From the NCBI GenBank assembly GCA_036381495.1, contig DASVCS010000147.1, positions 7,890-71,889 of the forward strand: a stretch of DNA of 64,000 nucleotides, in the 5' to 3' direction. The stretch's first letter is position 1. Each line of letters starts with the position of its first letter. The notes below the pieces were generated by a model. The model saw only the letters and a program-made list of their open reading frames with translations, did not search any database and had not been told where the DNA came from. Source of the DNA: DASVCS01 sp036381495. Lineage in GTDB: Bacteria; Gemmatimonadota; Gemmatimonadetes; Longimicrobiales; RSA9. Below, one piece after another: positions 1 to 8,222 of the stretch. A program made the translations under genes and the position numbers.

Positions 1-1
1 G

Positions 2-97
2 CCCGATGCCTGGCACCGGCGACCCCGGGCGCAGCGCTGGCGCGAACGCCTCGGTGCCGTCGCGCTCTGGATGCCGTACCGGCTCTACAGCGGATGA
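2..97 (+). CDS. possible C-terminal end of an unidentified protein (partial)
   Basis: An open frame enters from the left edge and stops at TGA 95-97, giving 31 residues that end in ALWMPYRLYSG. The Trp/Arg-rich, amphipathic composition looks more like real coding than the neighbouring shadow frames, and the tail resembles ends of membrane-associated enzymes such as phospholipase D-type synthases, but it is too short to assign. No start is visible because it lies outside the window. Confidence 0.25.
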   Translation, partial: PDAWHRRPRAQRWRERLGAVALWMPYRLYSG

Positions 98-627
98 GGC
101 GGTGTGCCGGACTGCCGTGCGGGAGCGCGGGCGCGTATCATGGCGGCGAAGTTCGCGGCACGCGCGTCGGGTCCATCATGGGAACCTTCCAGGCGCGGTG
201 CGCGTATCGACAACGCTTTCCGGGAAACCGTCGTCTAACTTCGATGGCGCGGACAGTCGGCGCAGGAGTGTGCGCGTGCCGGTCGCGCCGGTGGCGCGGC
301 GGGCGGGTTTTCCGGGACGGATCGGCGCGGGAGCGTGTTGCGCATGCCGGGCGGTATCCCCGCCTCCGTTGACGCACCGCGCCGTGATCCGTAGCATTGC
401 TCGCTGGGGCGAATCTGATCCGGTCGATCGACCGCCGGGCGGGCGCGACCCTGCTGATTGATGATCGACGCGCCGGCGAGCGGAACCTCCGCCGCGCCGG
501 GCGCGACCAGGGCATCGCCCGACCGGGCCGGTCGTGCATCCGTGCCCGCTGGTGCGCCGTACCGGGTCCCCGTGCCCGGTGCGGCGCATGTGTTTTCGGG
601 TGGTGACGATCAGCATCTGGAGGGTCG
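98..627. other. 530-bp stretch without a recognisable gene
   Basis: Several open frames cross this stretch, but all are Arg/Pro/Gly-rich translations of GC-rich DNA without domains, and no start has a good ribosome-binding site. The last bases carry a GGAGG at about 619-623 that serves the ABC ATPase start at 628. It presumably holds the promoter of the ABC operon; no convincing -35/-10 pair stands out. Confidence 0.5.
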
Positions 628-1596
628 ATGATCTCAGTCGATGGTGTGACGAAACGTTACGGTCCCCTGATCGCGGTCGATGACCTGAACTTCGGGATCG
701 ACCGCGGCGAGGTCGTCGGGTTCCTGGGGCCGAACGGTGCCGGGAAGACGACGACGATGCGCATGCTCGCGGGCACGTTGCAGCCGGATGCGGGCGAGAT
801 CCGGTTCGACGGCGCGCCGATCGGCGATGCGTTGCTGGAGGCGAAGCGGCGCGTCGGCTACATGCCCGAGTCGAATGCGCTCTACACGGAGATGCTCGTC
901 TCGGAGTACCTGGACTTCGCGGCGCAGCTCCGTGATCTGACCGGTGCGGCGCGGCGTTCGGCGCTGGCCGATGCGGTGGAGCAGACCGGGACGGGGAGCG
1001 TCTATTATCGTCCGATCTCGCAGCTCTCGAAGGGTTACCGCCAGCGGGTGGGGCTGGCGGCGGCGATCCTGCACCGTCCCGAGATCCTGATCCTGGACGA
1101 GCCGACGGAGGGGCTCGATCCGAACCAGCGGGTGGACATCCGGAACCTGATCCGCGAGCTGGGGAAGGACCGCACGGTGCTCCTGAGCACGCACGTGCTG
1201 GGCGAGGTCGAGGCGACGTGCGGCCGGCTGCTCATCATCAGTCGTGGGCGGTTGGTCGCGGACGGCGGGGTGGCCGAGTTGCTCGAGGCGCAGCGGTCGG
1301 GTCCGCGCTACGTGGTGGAGGCGGAGGGTGCCGGTGTGGCGGATGCCCTGGCTGCATTGCCGGGCGTGGTCCAGCACGCGGCGGAGCGGGTGGCGGGCCG
1401 TGAGCGCGTCGAGCTGGTCGCGGCCGGTGACACGGAGCTGCGCCCCGAGATCTTCCGGCTCGCCGCGGAGCGCGGGTGGACGCTCTGGGAGTTGCACCGT
1501 GAGCGGGCGAGCCTCGAGCAACTGTTCCACGAGCTGACCGAGGCGCGCGAGCCGGAGGCGGCGCTGGTCGGCGCGGGCGGAGAGGAGGTGGCGTGA
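628..1596 (+). CDS. ABC transporter ATP-binding protein, Gld/ABC-2 type
   Basis: 322-residue ATPase that should power the permease encoded next to it. Walker A (GPNGAGKTT, about residues 34-42), the signature LSKGY (about 133-137), Walker B (LILDEPTEGLDP, about 153-164) and the switch His in STHVLGE (about 189) are all intact. The C-terminal ~90 residues match the accessory region of ABC-2 exporters of the GldA/CcmA type. A GGAGG sits just before the ATG. The stop overlaps the next gene (TGATG), so translation is coupled. In Bacteroidota the homologous GldAFG set supports gliding; in other phyla its cargo is unknown, so the substrate cannot be named here. Confidence 0.93.
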   Translation: MISVDGVTKRYGPLIAVDDLNFGIDRGEVVGFLGPNGAGKTTTMRMLAGTLQPDAGEIRFDGAPIGDALLEAKRRVGYMPESNALYTEMLVSEYLDFAAQLRDLTGAARRSALADAVEQTGTGSVYYRPISQLSKGYRQRVGLAAAILHRPEILILDEPTEGLDPNQRVDIRNLIRELGKDRTVLLSTHVLGEVEATCGRLLIISRGRLVADGGVAELLEAQRSGPRYVVEAEGAGVADALAALPGVVQHAAERVAGRERVELVAAGDTELRPEIFRLAAERGWTLWELHRERASLEQLFHELTEAREPEAALVGAGGEEVA

Positions 1597-3902
1597 TGCG
1601 GCAGACGTGGACGCTCGCGCGGCGTGAGTTCCGGAGTTACTTCGATCACCCGACCGCGTACATCCTGGTCGTCGCGTTCCTGGCGCTCGGCCTCTTCCTC
1701 GCGTTCCGCACGCTGCTCGCGGCGGGCACGGGCACGCTGCGCAGTCTCTTCTCGCTCTTGCCGTGGCTCTTCTGCGTCTTCATCCCGGCGATCACGATGC
1801 GCTCGTTCGCGGAGGAGCGGCGCAGCGGGACGTTCGAGTGGCTGCTCGCGCAGCCGGTGCGGGAGCTGGACCTGGTGGCGGGGAAGTTCCTCGGCAACTG
1901 GCTCTTCGCGCTGGTCGCGCTGGCGGGCACGATCCCGGCCGGACTGGGCGTACTGCTCTTCTCGGAGGCCGATGCCGGGATCATGGTCGCGCAGTACATC
2001 GGCGCCGCACTGCTCACCGCGCAGATGGTGGCGATCGGGCTGTTCGCATCGAGTGCGACACGCAACCAGATCACGGCGTTCATCCTGGCGGCCGCGGTGA
2101 GCTTCGGGCTTGTGCTGATCGGTCTGGAAGTGGTGTTGATCGGCCTGCCGGCGTCGCTCTCCGGGCCCGTCTCGCGGCTTTCGCTGCTGGGCCACTTCGA
2201 GAACATCGCGCGCGGCGTGTTGGACCTGCGCGACGTGCTCTACTTCCTCTCGACGACGGGGCTGTTCCTCGCGCTTGCCTACCTGCTCCTCGCGGGCGAA
2301 CGGCTGAGCGCACTGCGCGGCGGGCTGCGGCGGCTGCGCGCGGGCGCGGCGGGGATCGCGGTCGGCGTGTTGGTGCTGAACCTGTTGGGCGCGCACATCC
2401 GCGGGCGGCTGGATCTGACCGCCGACCGGCTCTACACGCTCTCGGACGGCACCGAGCAGGTGCTGGAGGGGCTCGACGACGTCGTGACGGTCAAGCTCGT
2501 CGCCTCGACGGAGCTGCCGGCGGAGATCGGGATCGTGCTCCGCGACGTGCGTGACCTGCTCGCCGACTACCGCAGCGCCTCGGATGGGCGCGTCCACGTG
2601 GTCGAGCTGCACCCCGACGAGGACGAGGAGGCGGCCGATGAGGCGGCCTCGCTCGGGATCCAGTCGATCCAGTTCAACGTGCTGCGGGACGACGAGTTCG
2701 AGATCAAACAGGGCTGGCTCGGCCTGGCCGTGCTGTACGCGGACGAGCGCGAGGTCATCCCGATGATCAGCCGGACCGACGACCTCGAGTACCGGCTGAC
2801 CTCGATGATCTCCAGCATGACGGCGGAGTCGAAGCCGCGGCTCGCGTTCCTGACCGGGTTCGGCGCGCGTGGGCCGGGGCAATACCCGGCGCTGCGGGAA
2901 GCGCTCTCGGCGCGCTACGCCGTCGAGTCCGTGAACCTCGAACAGGACTCGGCGGTCGCGCTGCCGGCGGACTCGTTCGACGTCGTCGTCCTGGCCGGTC
3001 CGGACCGTCGACTGGATGCGCAGGCCCTCGACGCGCTCGACGGCTACCTGGATGCGGGCGGCGCGGCGCTCGTCCTCGCGGACGGCAATGCCGTCGATCC
3101 CCGCATGCCGTTCTCGCGTCCCGTCGAGACCGGGCTGGACTCGCTCCTCGCCGACCGCGGCGTGCGGCTCGCCTCCGGGCTGGTCTACGACCTGCGCTCG
3201 AACGAGCGCGTCTCTCTCGGGCGTCGCGGAATCTTCAACGTGATCGCGCCCTATCCCTTCTGGCCGGTGGTGCTCCCCGCGGGCGAGCACGTCATGACGC
3301 GCGGGTTGGAATCGCTCACGCTCGGCTGGGCGAGCGGCTTCGAGGTCACCGACTCGGCGCGGGTCCACCCGGTCTGGACGACCACCGAATTCGGCGGTCT
3401 GCGCGCGGCCGGCGGCCCGATCATGCCCGATGCCGAGTTCGCGCCGGATCCGGCGACGCTCGCGCCGCAGGTCGTTGCCGCCGTCGTCGAGGGCGTGGAT
3501 GCCGCGTCGGGCGATGAAGCCGAGGAGGCCGGCGATGAGGCCGCGGCCGAGGAGAGCGACGCGACGGAGGCGGAGGGCGCCGCCGAACGTGCCGGCGGAC
3601 GGATGGTCGTCGTGGGCGATGCGGACTTCCTGGCCGACGAGTTCGTGCGGAGCAATCCGCAGAACCTGGTCTTCGCCGCGAACGCGATCGACTGGCTCGC
3701 GCAGGACGAGGCGCTGATCGCGATCCGGTCGAAGGATCGCACTCCGCCGCCGCTGGTCTTCGATTCCGAGTTCCAGAAGGCGGCGCTCAAGTGGGGCAAT
3801 CTGATCGGCGTGCCGCTGCTCTTCATCATCGCAGGCGCGGCGCGCGTTGCGAACCGCCGCCGTCTCAGTGGACGGAGTTGGGAAGAGGAGATGGCTGCAT
3901 GA
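1596..3902 (+). CDS. fused ABC-2 permease and GldG-like auxiliary protein
   Basis: 768-residue inner-membrane protein. Residues 1-260 are an ABC-2 permease with about six membrane segments and the conserved FAEERRSGTFEWLLAQPV loop. After a further membrane segment, residues ~270-740 form the soluble, extracytoplasmic GldG-type (ABC_transp_aux) domain; an acidic Ala/Glu-rich linker lies around 640-670. A final membrane helix (GNLIGVPLLFIIAGA) precedes a basic tail. In Bacteroidota these parts are separate GldF and GldG; here they are one chain. ATG 1596 is chosen over GTG 1593 because GGAGG at 1584-1588 lies 7 nt upstream of it. Confidence 0.9.
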   Translation: MRQTWTLARREFRSYFDHPTAYILVVAFLALGLFLAFRTLLAAGTGTLRSLFSLLPWLFCVFIPAITMRSFAEERRSGTFEWLLAQPVRELDLVAGKFLGNWLFALVALAGTIPAGLGVLLFSEADAGIMVAQYIGAALLTAQMVAIGLFASSATRNQITAFILAAAVSFGLVLIGLEVVLIGLPASLSGPVSRLSLLGHFENIARGVLDLRDVLYFLSTTGLFLALAYLLLAGERLSALRGGLRRLRAGAAGIAVGVLVLNLLGAHIRGRLDLTADRLYTLSDGTEQVLEGLDDVVTVKLVASTELPAEIGIVLRDVRDLLADYRSASDGRVHVVELHPDEDEEAADEAASLGIQSIQFNVLRDDEFEIKQGWLGLAVLYADEREVIPMISRTDDLEYRLTSMISSMTAESKPRLAFLTGFGARGPGQYPALREALSARYAVESVNLEQDSAVALPADSFDVVVLAGPDRRLDAQALDALDGYLDAGGAALVLADGNAVDPRMPFSRPVETGLDSLLADRGVRLASGLVYDLRSNERVSLGRRGIFNVIAPYPFWPVVLPAGEHVMTRGLESLTLGWASGFEVTDSARVHPVWTTTEFGGLRAAGGPIMPDAEFAPDPATLAPQVVAAVVEGVDAASGDEAEEAGDEAAAEESDATEAEGAAERAGGRMVVVGDADFLADEFVRSNPQNLVFAANAIDWLAQDEALIAIRSKDRTPPPLVFDSEFQKAALKWGNLIGVPLLFIIAGAARVANRRRLSGRSWEEEMAA

Positions 3903-4813
3903 GTGAGAAGACGCTACGAATCGTGCTCGGCGCGGTGGCCGTGCTGGTGGTGCTCTACGCCGTGACCGCGCTGGCCTCGCGCGCGCCCTCCGACGGATCG
4001 GCGGAGACCGATGCGCTCGCCGAGACGCTCGCGGGCGCGTGGACCGATGACGTCGCGACCGTGCGCATCCTGGCGCAGGATGACACCATCACGCTGGAAC
4101 GGGCGGACGGCGGGTGGACCGTCAACGGGCACCCGGCCGATTCGGCGCTCGTCGCGCGGTTCCGCGACGGCTTGGGCGACGCGCGCGTCGCGCACCTCGC
4201 GGCGGCGAACCCCGCCAACCACGCGCGGCTCGGCGTCAGCGCGGACAGCGCGCGCGTCCTCGAGTTCCTGCGTCCGGACGGCGATGGTACGCGGCTCCTG
4301 ATCGGCGACCGCGGCCCATCCTACCAGAGTGCGTACGTGCGCCTCCCGGACCGCGACGAGGTCTACCTCGTGCGCGGCGACCTGCGCGGACCCGCGCAGC
4401 GCGACGCGGATGACTGGCGTGACAAGACCATCCTGCGCGTGGACACCGCGGCGGTCCGGCGTATTGCCGTCTCACGCGACGGCGAGCACTACACGCTCGC
4501 GCGCGACAGCGCGGGCTGGAAGCTCGATGGTGAACCCGCGTCGGCCGGTGCGGTGCGCGACCTCCTCGGCGAGCTCGCGCGGCTGGAAGCCGTCGGCTTC
4601 GCGCCCGACTCGGTGGTGCCGGCCGAACCGACGCGTTCCGTGATCGCGCTCGGCGAGCAAGGAGACACGCTCGCCGATGTGTCGCTCTCCGAGAGCGAGG
4701 ATGCCAACCTGCTCGTGACCGTGCCCGGCAGGGATGCCGTGTTCGAGCTGTCGAGCTGGCGCGCGGACCGGCTCGCACCGGAGCGGAGTGCGGTGGTCGA
4801 GGAGGACACGTAG
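3899..4813 (+). CDS. DUF4340 domain protein, third gene of the ABC operon
   Basis: 304 residues. One N-terminal membrane anchor (VLGAVAVLVVLYAVTAL) is followed by repeated beta-rich segments: ILAQDDTITLERADGGWTV near the start, and a second, similar block after TILRVDTAAVRRIAVSRDG. This is the DUF4340 pattern, a domain routinely found behind GldG-like proteins. The ATG overlaps the upstream stop by 4 bp (ATGA), and GAGGAG precedes it. It probably sits on the outer face of the inner membrane with the GldG part; its biochemical role is unknown in any species. Confidence 0.85.
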   Translation: MSEKTLRIVLGAVAVLVVLYAVTALASRAPSDGSAETDALAETLAGAWTDDVATVRILAQDDTITLERADGGWTVNGHPADSALVARFRDGLGDARVAHLAAANPANHARLGVSADSARVLEFLRPDGDGTRLLIGDRGPSYQSAYVRLPDRDEVYLVRGDLRGPAQRDADDWRDKTILRVDTAAVRRIAVSRDGEHYTLARDSAGWKLDGEPASAGAVRDLLGELARLEAVGFAPDSVVPAEPTRSVIALGEQGDTLADVSLSESEDANLLVTVPGRDAVFELSSWRADRLAPERSAVVEEDT

Positions 4814-4845
4814 GTCCGACCCGGGCTCCGCGCCGGAAGTCGAGG

Positions 4846-5412
4846 TCAACGGCCGCGGGCCGCGGAGGGCCCGCGGCCGGACCGCATCCATGGCGGATCG
4901 AGCGTGAGGATGTGCGCATACACCGGGCAGTCCGGCCGATGCGCGCCGGGGAGGTAGCCGGTACTCATCAGGAACTCGCCCGTGATCTCGCCGCCGGTGA
5001 ACCGGAACGTCTGCCGGAACAGCTTCACCCACCGCTCCTTCGGCAGCGGGTGGTGCAGATCCAGCCAATCCGCGAACGAGCCGTGTCGGTCCCGCAGCGC
5101 GATGATCCGACGCGCGTTCTCGATCACGGCGTCGACCTTCAGCCGGTTGCGTACGATACCGGTATCCGCCAGCAGCCGGGCGCGCTCGGCCGCGCCGTAG
5201 GCGGCGACGCGGTCGAGGTCGAAGCCGTCGAACGCGCGTCGGAACGCGTCGCGCTTCTTCAGGATCGTGAGCCAGGAGAGGCCCGCCTGGTTGATCTCGA
5301 GCGCGAGCCGTTCGAAGAGCGCGGCATCATCGCGGATCGGGAAGCCGTACTCGGCATCGTGGTACGGTCCGTGGACCGGGTGGCCCGGGGCGCTGTCGCA
5401 GTAACTCATCAT
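4846..5412 (-). CDS. tag: DNA-3-methyladenine glycosylase I
   Basis: 188 residues, the usual size. Removes 3-methyladenine from alkylated DNA, the first step of base excision repair. Family hallmarks: a Cys near the N-terminus (MMSYC), YHDAEYGFP, the Glu and Trp of LEINQAGLSWLTILKKR, TGIVRNRLKVDAVIENA, and a C-terminal HRPDCPVY that supplies the His and Cys of the zinc site. Two ATGs lie in tandem at the start (5412 and 5409), and either could be used. The gene converges on the DUF4340 gene and shares a GC hairpin with it. Confidence 0.95.
   Translation of the reverse strand: MMSYCDSAPGHPVHGPYHDAEYGFPIRDDAALFERLALEINQAGLSWLTILKKRDAFRRAFDGFDLDRVAAYGAAERARLLADTGIVRNRLKVDAVIENARRIIALRDRHGSFADWLDLHHPLPKERWVKLFRQTFRFTGGEITGEFLMSTGYLPGAHRPDCPVYAHILTLDPPWMRSGRGPSAARGR
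4851..4878. terminator. GC hairpin between convergent genes
   Basis: An 11-bp perfect stem (GGCCGCGGGCC with GGCCCGCGGCC) around a 6-nt loop lies 37 bp after the DUF4340 stop and inside the last codons of tag. There is no T tract, so this would be at best a weak or factor-assisted terminator. Confidence 0.35.
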
Positions 5413-5449
5413 GGATCCGGATCCTTGCTGCGGGGCGTCCTCGCGAGCG

Positions 5450-6151
5450 CTACGCTCGTGGCGGCTCGAGGCGGCCGAGCTCGCGCAGGTTGCGGAGCGC
5501 GCGGACGAGCAGCAGTCCGAGCATCGCCGCGACGGCGAGGACCCCGATGACGTCGAAGATCGTGACCCCGATGCCGGCCACGTCGAAGCGCAGTGTCAGG
5601 CCGGCGACCGCGGCGGTGTTGAGCGCGATGAGGAGGACGCGCACCTCGGTCGGCCCCAGGCGGCCGTAGCTGAAGCTGAACTCGCCGAATGCGTGGGTCT
5701 CGAGGTAGACGTTGATCGACAGGACCAGATACGCGATCACGATGGCGAGACCGACGGCGAGGAGCATGTAGGGGGAGAGGCCGAGGCCGAGGCCGATGGC
5801 GAGGGTCGAGTAGGCGTCGGTGAGATGATCGAGGTAGTAGCCGTAGCGCGGGCGTTCCGCGCGCCGGACCCGCGCGAGCGTGCCGTCCAGACTGTCGCCG
5901 AACCACTGCACGACCAGGAGCCCGCTCGCGGCCCACAGCCAAGCGGGATCGCGGTTGCTCAGCATGTACGTCAGCGCGATCCCCGTCGATGCGACGAGCC
6001 CGAGCACCGTCAGGTGGTCCGGCTTGATCCACGGCGGCAGGGCCGCGGCGAGACGCGGGAGCACCGCCCGCTCGAACGAGGAGAGCAGGAACTCCGACGT
6101 CCGCTGGTGGACGCCCGGTGCTTCCGTCGGGTTCTGCTCGGTCTGCCGCAT
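5450..6151 (-). CDS. CDP-alcohol phosphatidyltransferase family membrane protein
   Basis: 233 residues with about six membrane segments. The family motif DG(x)2AR(x)8G(x)3D(x)3D is complete in FGDSLDGTLARVRRAERPRYGYYLDHLTD (split by the variable spacer), which provides the metal-binding and catalytic Asp residues. Such enzymes transfer a phosphatidyl group from CDP-diacylglycerol, or a CDP-bound headgroup, to an alcohol. Nothing distinguishes glycerol-phosphate, inositol or choline as acceptor. GGAGCT lies upstream of the ATG. Confidence 0.88.
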   Translation of the reverse strand: MRQTEQNPTEAPGVHQRTSEFLLSSFERAVLPRLAAALPPWIKPDHLTVLGLVASTGIALTYMLSNRDPAWLWAASGLLVVQWFGDSLDGTLARVRRAERPRYGYYLDHLTDAYSTLAIGLGLGLSPYMLLAVGLAIVIAYLVLSINVYLETHAFGEFSFSYGRLGPTEVRVLLIALNTAAVAGLTLRFDVAGIGVTIFDVIGVLAVAAMLGLLLVRALRNLRELGRLEPPRA

Positions 6152-6298
6152 TCGTAGCTCCGGCTTCGATCGTGCGCTCGCGCTGCGCGCGCCGCCCGCG
6201 TTGTGTACACGTCCCGGGAACCGGAGTTGCGCCGCCGAAGCGCGTGGTCCTCTGCCCGGTACGGATGTTGCCCCCAGCCGGGTGACCGGAGGAGAGCC

Positions 6299-6487
6299 AT
6301 GGCGAGCGAACGACGAAACGCGGTGGCAATGAAGCGCTGGCAGCTCGCGGCGCTCGCGCTGCTGCTTTCCCTCATCACGGGTTGCGAGCTGGTCAAGGGG
6401 ATCTTCAAGGTCGGCTTCTGGGCCGGCGTGATCCTCATCGTGCTCATCATCCTCGTGATCTGGCTGCTGACGCGGCTCTTCAGGTAG
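6299..6487 (+). CDS. small membrane lipoprotein
   Basis: 62 residues. A basic N-terminus (KRW) leads into a signal helix ending in a lipobox (LITGC), and about 20 residues later a second strongly hydrophobic helix (VILIVLIILVIWLL) precedes a short basic tail. GGAGGAG is 5 nt before ATG 6299; a second in-frame ATG at 6329 would also leave the lipobox intact. It is too small to carry a catalytic domain. It stands alone between two minus-strand genes. Confidence 0.65.
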   Translation: MASERRNAVAMKRWQLAALALLLSLITGCELVKGIFKVGFWAGVILIVLIILVIWLLTRLFR

Positions 6488-6537
6488 CCCGGCCGTCGCA
6501 CGCCTCCGGAGTCCGGCGTCGTGGTCGAGTTCGAGAC

Positions 6538-7398
6538 CTACCGTGCCTCCTGCTCGGGCGCGGCGAACTCGTAGTCGGCCACGTCACACACGGCGCGGTA
6601 GCCGATACGCTGGTATATGGCGTTCGACGTGGGGTTGGACAGGTCGGTGTAGAGGCAGCAGAACCGCCGACCGGAGTCGAGGATCCGCTGGCTCAGCTCG
6701 GCCACGCACGCGGAGGCGTACCCGCGGCCGCGCCACTGCGGCGGTGTGTACACGAAGCCGATGCGCGCTCCGTTGGGTGTGCGAGCCGCCTCGACCGCCA
6801 TGGACCTGGGCACCTCATCCTCCCAGAGGACGAGCGCGGCGCGCGAGATCTGTGCCTCCGCCATGCGCGCGGCATCCGCCGTCTGGATGCCCGCCTCCGC
6901 GGCGAAGCTCGCGATCCACTCCGTCGCCAGGTCGAGGTCCTCCGGCTCCGCGACGCGCAGCCGGCCCGGCGGCGGCTGCGCGGGCGCCTGCACCGCGTCG
7001 AGCCGATAGATCCGCTCCCGCATGCCTTCCCGCGCAACGACACCGGTTCGCTCGCTCCAGAGCGCGGCGAATCTGCGGGCCTCTCGCTCGGGCCCGAGCA
7101 CGGCCGGGATCTCCGCGTAGACGCCCGCGACATCCTCGACCAGCGCGGGCAACGCCTCATCGGGCATGCGCGTCAGCCCGAGCTTGAACGGCGGCGTGCG
7201 GAACGCGCAGCCGACGACGTCGCCTCCGCGCTCGACCGTCGCAAGATAGATCGGCGGCACGAAGCCGGCGAGCGATTCCCTCATCCTGTAGGCGAGTCCG
7301 AGTGGCACCGTGTACTCGGCTTCCGCCTCCAGGAGCCACGACTCCGCTCGCCGGAGGAACGCGTCGGCGCTTCCGTGCCGCCGGATGCGGATGTTCAT
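6538..7398 (-). CDS. GNAT-family acetyltransferase
   Basis: 286 residues. The C-terminal half is a GNAT domain with the acetyl-CoA pyrophosphate loop WRGRGYASACV (Q/RxxGxG/A pattern) and the following helix, then DLSNPTSNAIYQRIGYRAV, which is typical motif B. The N-terminal half has little recognisable sequence and may be a degenerate second GNAT fold, as in other ~280-residue members. Substrate unknown. Its ATG overlaps the stop of the preceding membrane protein gene (ATGA), so the two are co-translated. Confidence 0.85.
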   Translation of the reverse strand: MNIRIRRHGSADAFLRRAESWLLEAEAEYTVPLGLAYRMRESLAGFVPPIYLATVERGGDVVGCAFRTPPFKLGLTRMPDEALPALVEDVAGVYAEIPAVLGPEREARRFAALWSERTGVVAREGMRERIYRLDAVQAPAQPPPGRLRVAEPEDLDLATEWIASFAAEAGIQTADAARMAEAQISRAALVLWEDEVPRSMAVEAARTPNGARIGFVYTPPQWRGRGYASACVAELSQRILDSGRRFCCLYTDLSNPTSNAIYQRIGYRAVCDVADYEFAAPEQEAR

Positions 7399-8120
7399 TG
7401 CCGGATCGCGCCGCGCCTCAACTGATCGACGGCGCCCTCGAGCCTGGAGACCTGCGCCTTGAGGCGGATCAATTCCTCGAGGATCCGGTCGAGCCGCTGC
7501 GAGACGCTGTCATTCCGCGGGGCGATGACTGCGGCCGGGGCCTCCTGCAACCTGAGCATACGAGCGTAGCGGTCTTCCGTCCGTTCCGCGGCCTCTTGCG
7601 TGGTCCGGGTCAACTGGTCGATGCGGCTCTCGAGCTCGCCGATTCGCGCATTGAACGATGCGTACTGCTGCGAGACCACCGCTTCGAGCCTGCGGGCCTC
7701 CAACGCGGCGTCCTGCCCGGACTCCCCGATGTCGCTCCCGGGCAGTTGCACGGCGGTGCTGTCGGTGAGGAGCCGATCCCCCGGGGTCGCCTCGATGCCG
7801 ACGCCGACGACGTCCACCGCGATCAGCACGGCCATGAGCGTGACGAAGAGGCCGACCAGCTTCGTGAAGCTGTTGAAGAAAACCTTGAACAGCACGATGA
7901 AGAAGCCCAGTCCGCCGACAATCGTGACGGTCAGACCCGCGCGTTTGATCTGGATCTCGACGTCGCTCGGCAGGAGTCGCAGGAGCACGAACAGCGTCAG
8001 CAGGCCGAGCGCGGTGATGGCGGCGAGGACGATGAGCGACAGAACCCAGGCGCGATGGTTCTGCCGATGCCGAACGGCTTGCGGCGCCGGTGCGACCGCG
8101 GCGGGCGGTTCCCCGTTCAT
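7395..8120 (-). CDS. membrane protein with C-terminal coiled coil, function unknown
   Basis: 241 residues. Three predicted membrane segments (WVLSLIVLAAITALGLLTLFVLL; VTIVGGLGFFIVLFKVF; LVGLFVTLMAVLIAVDVV) are followed by a loop and a long heptad-rich helix in which ARRLEAVVSQQ, RIGELESRIDQLTR and LDRILEELIRLKAQVSRLEGAVDQL repeat hydrophobic positions. The start is set by AGAGG upstream of ATG 8120. It sits between tyrS and the GNAT gene and is probably co-transcribed. I do not recognise a family. Confidence 0.75.
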   Translation of the reverse strand: MNGEPPAAVAPAPQAVRHRQNHRAWVLSLIVLAAITALGLLTLFVLLRLLPSDVEIQIKRAGLTVTIVGGLGFFIVLFKVFFNSFTKLVGLFVTLMAVLIAVDVVGVGIEATPGDRLLTDSTAVQLPGSDIGESGQDAALEARRLEAVVSQQYASFNARIGELESRIDQLTRTTQEAAERTEDRYARMLRLQEAPAAVIAPRNDSVSQRLDRILEELIRLKAQVSRLEGAVDQLRRGAIRQ

Positions 8121-8222
8121 GGCGACCTCTTCGGTCGGAAGTGGGCGTGGCGGTCGCGGGTGCGGCGCCATCGGGTGCGCAAAGACGCTACCTCCGCCGA
8201 CGGCGCGGGGCAAGAGCCGCGT

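Noticed and set aside
1308..3368. 686-residue minus-strand open frame opposite the ABC ATPase and permease genes
   Set aside because: Arg/Gln/His-rich translation with no domain; it is the antisense shadow of well-supported genes in very GC-rich DNA.
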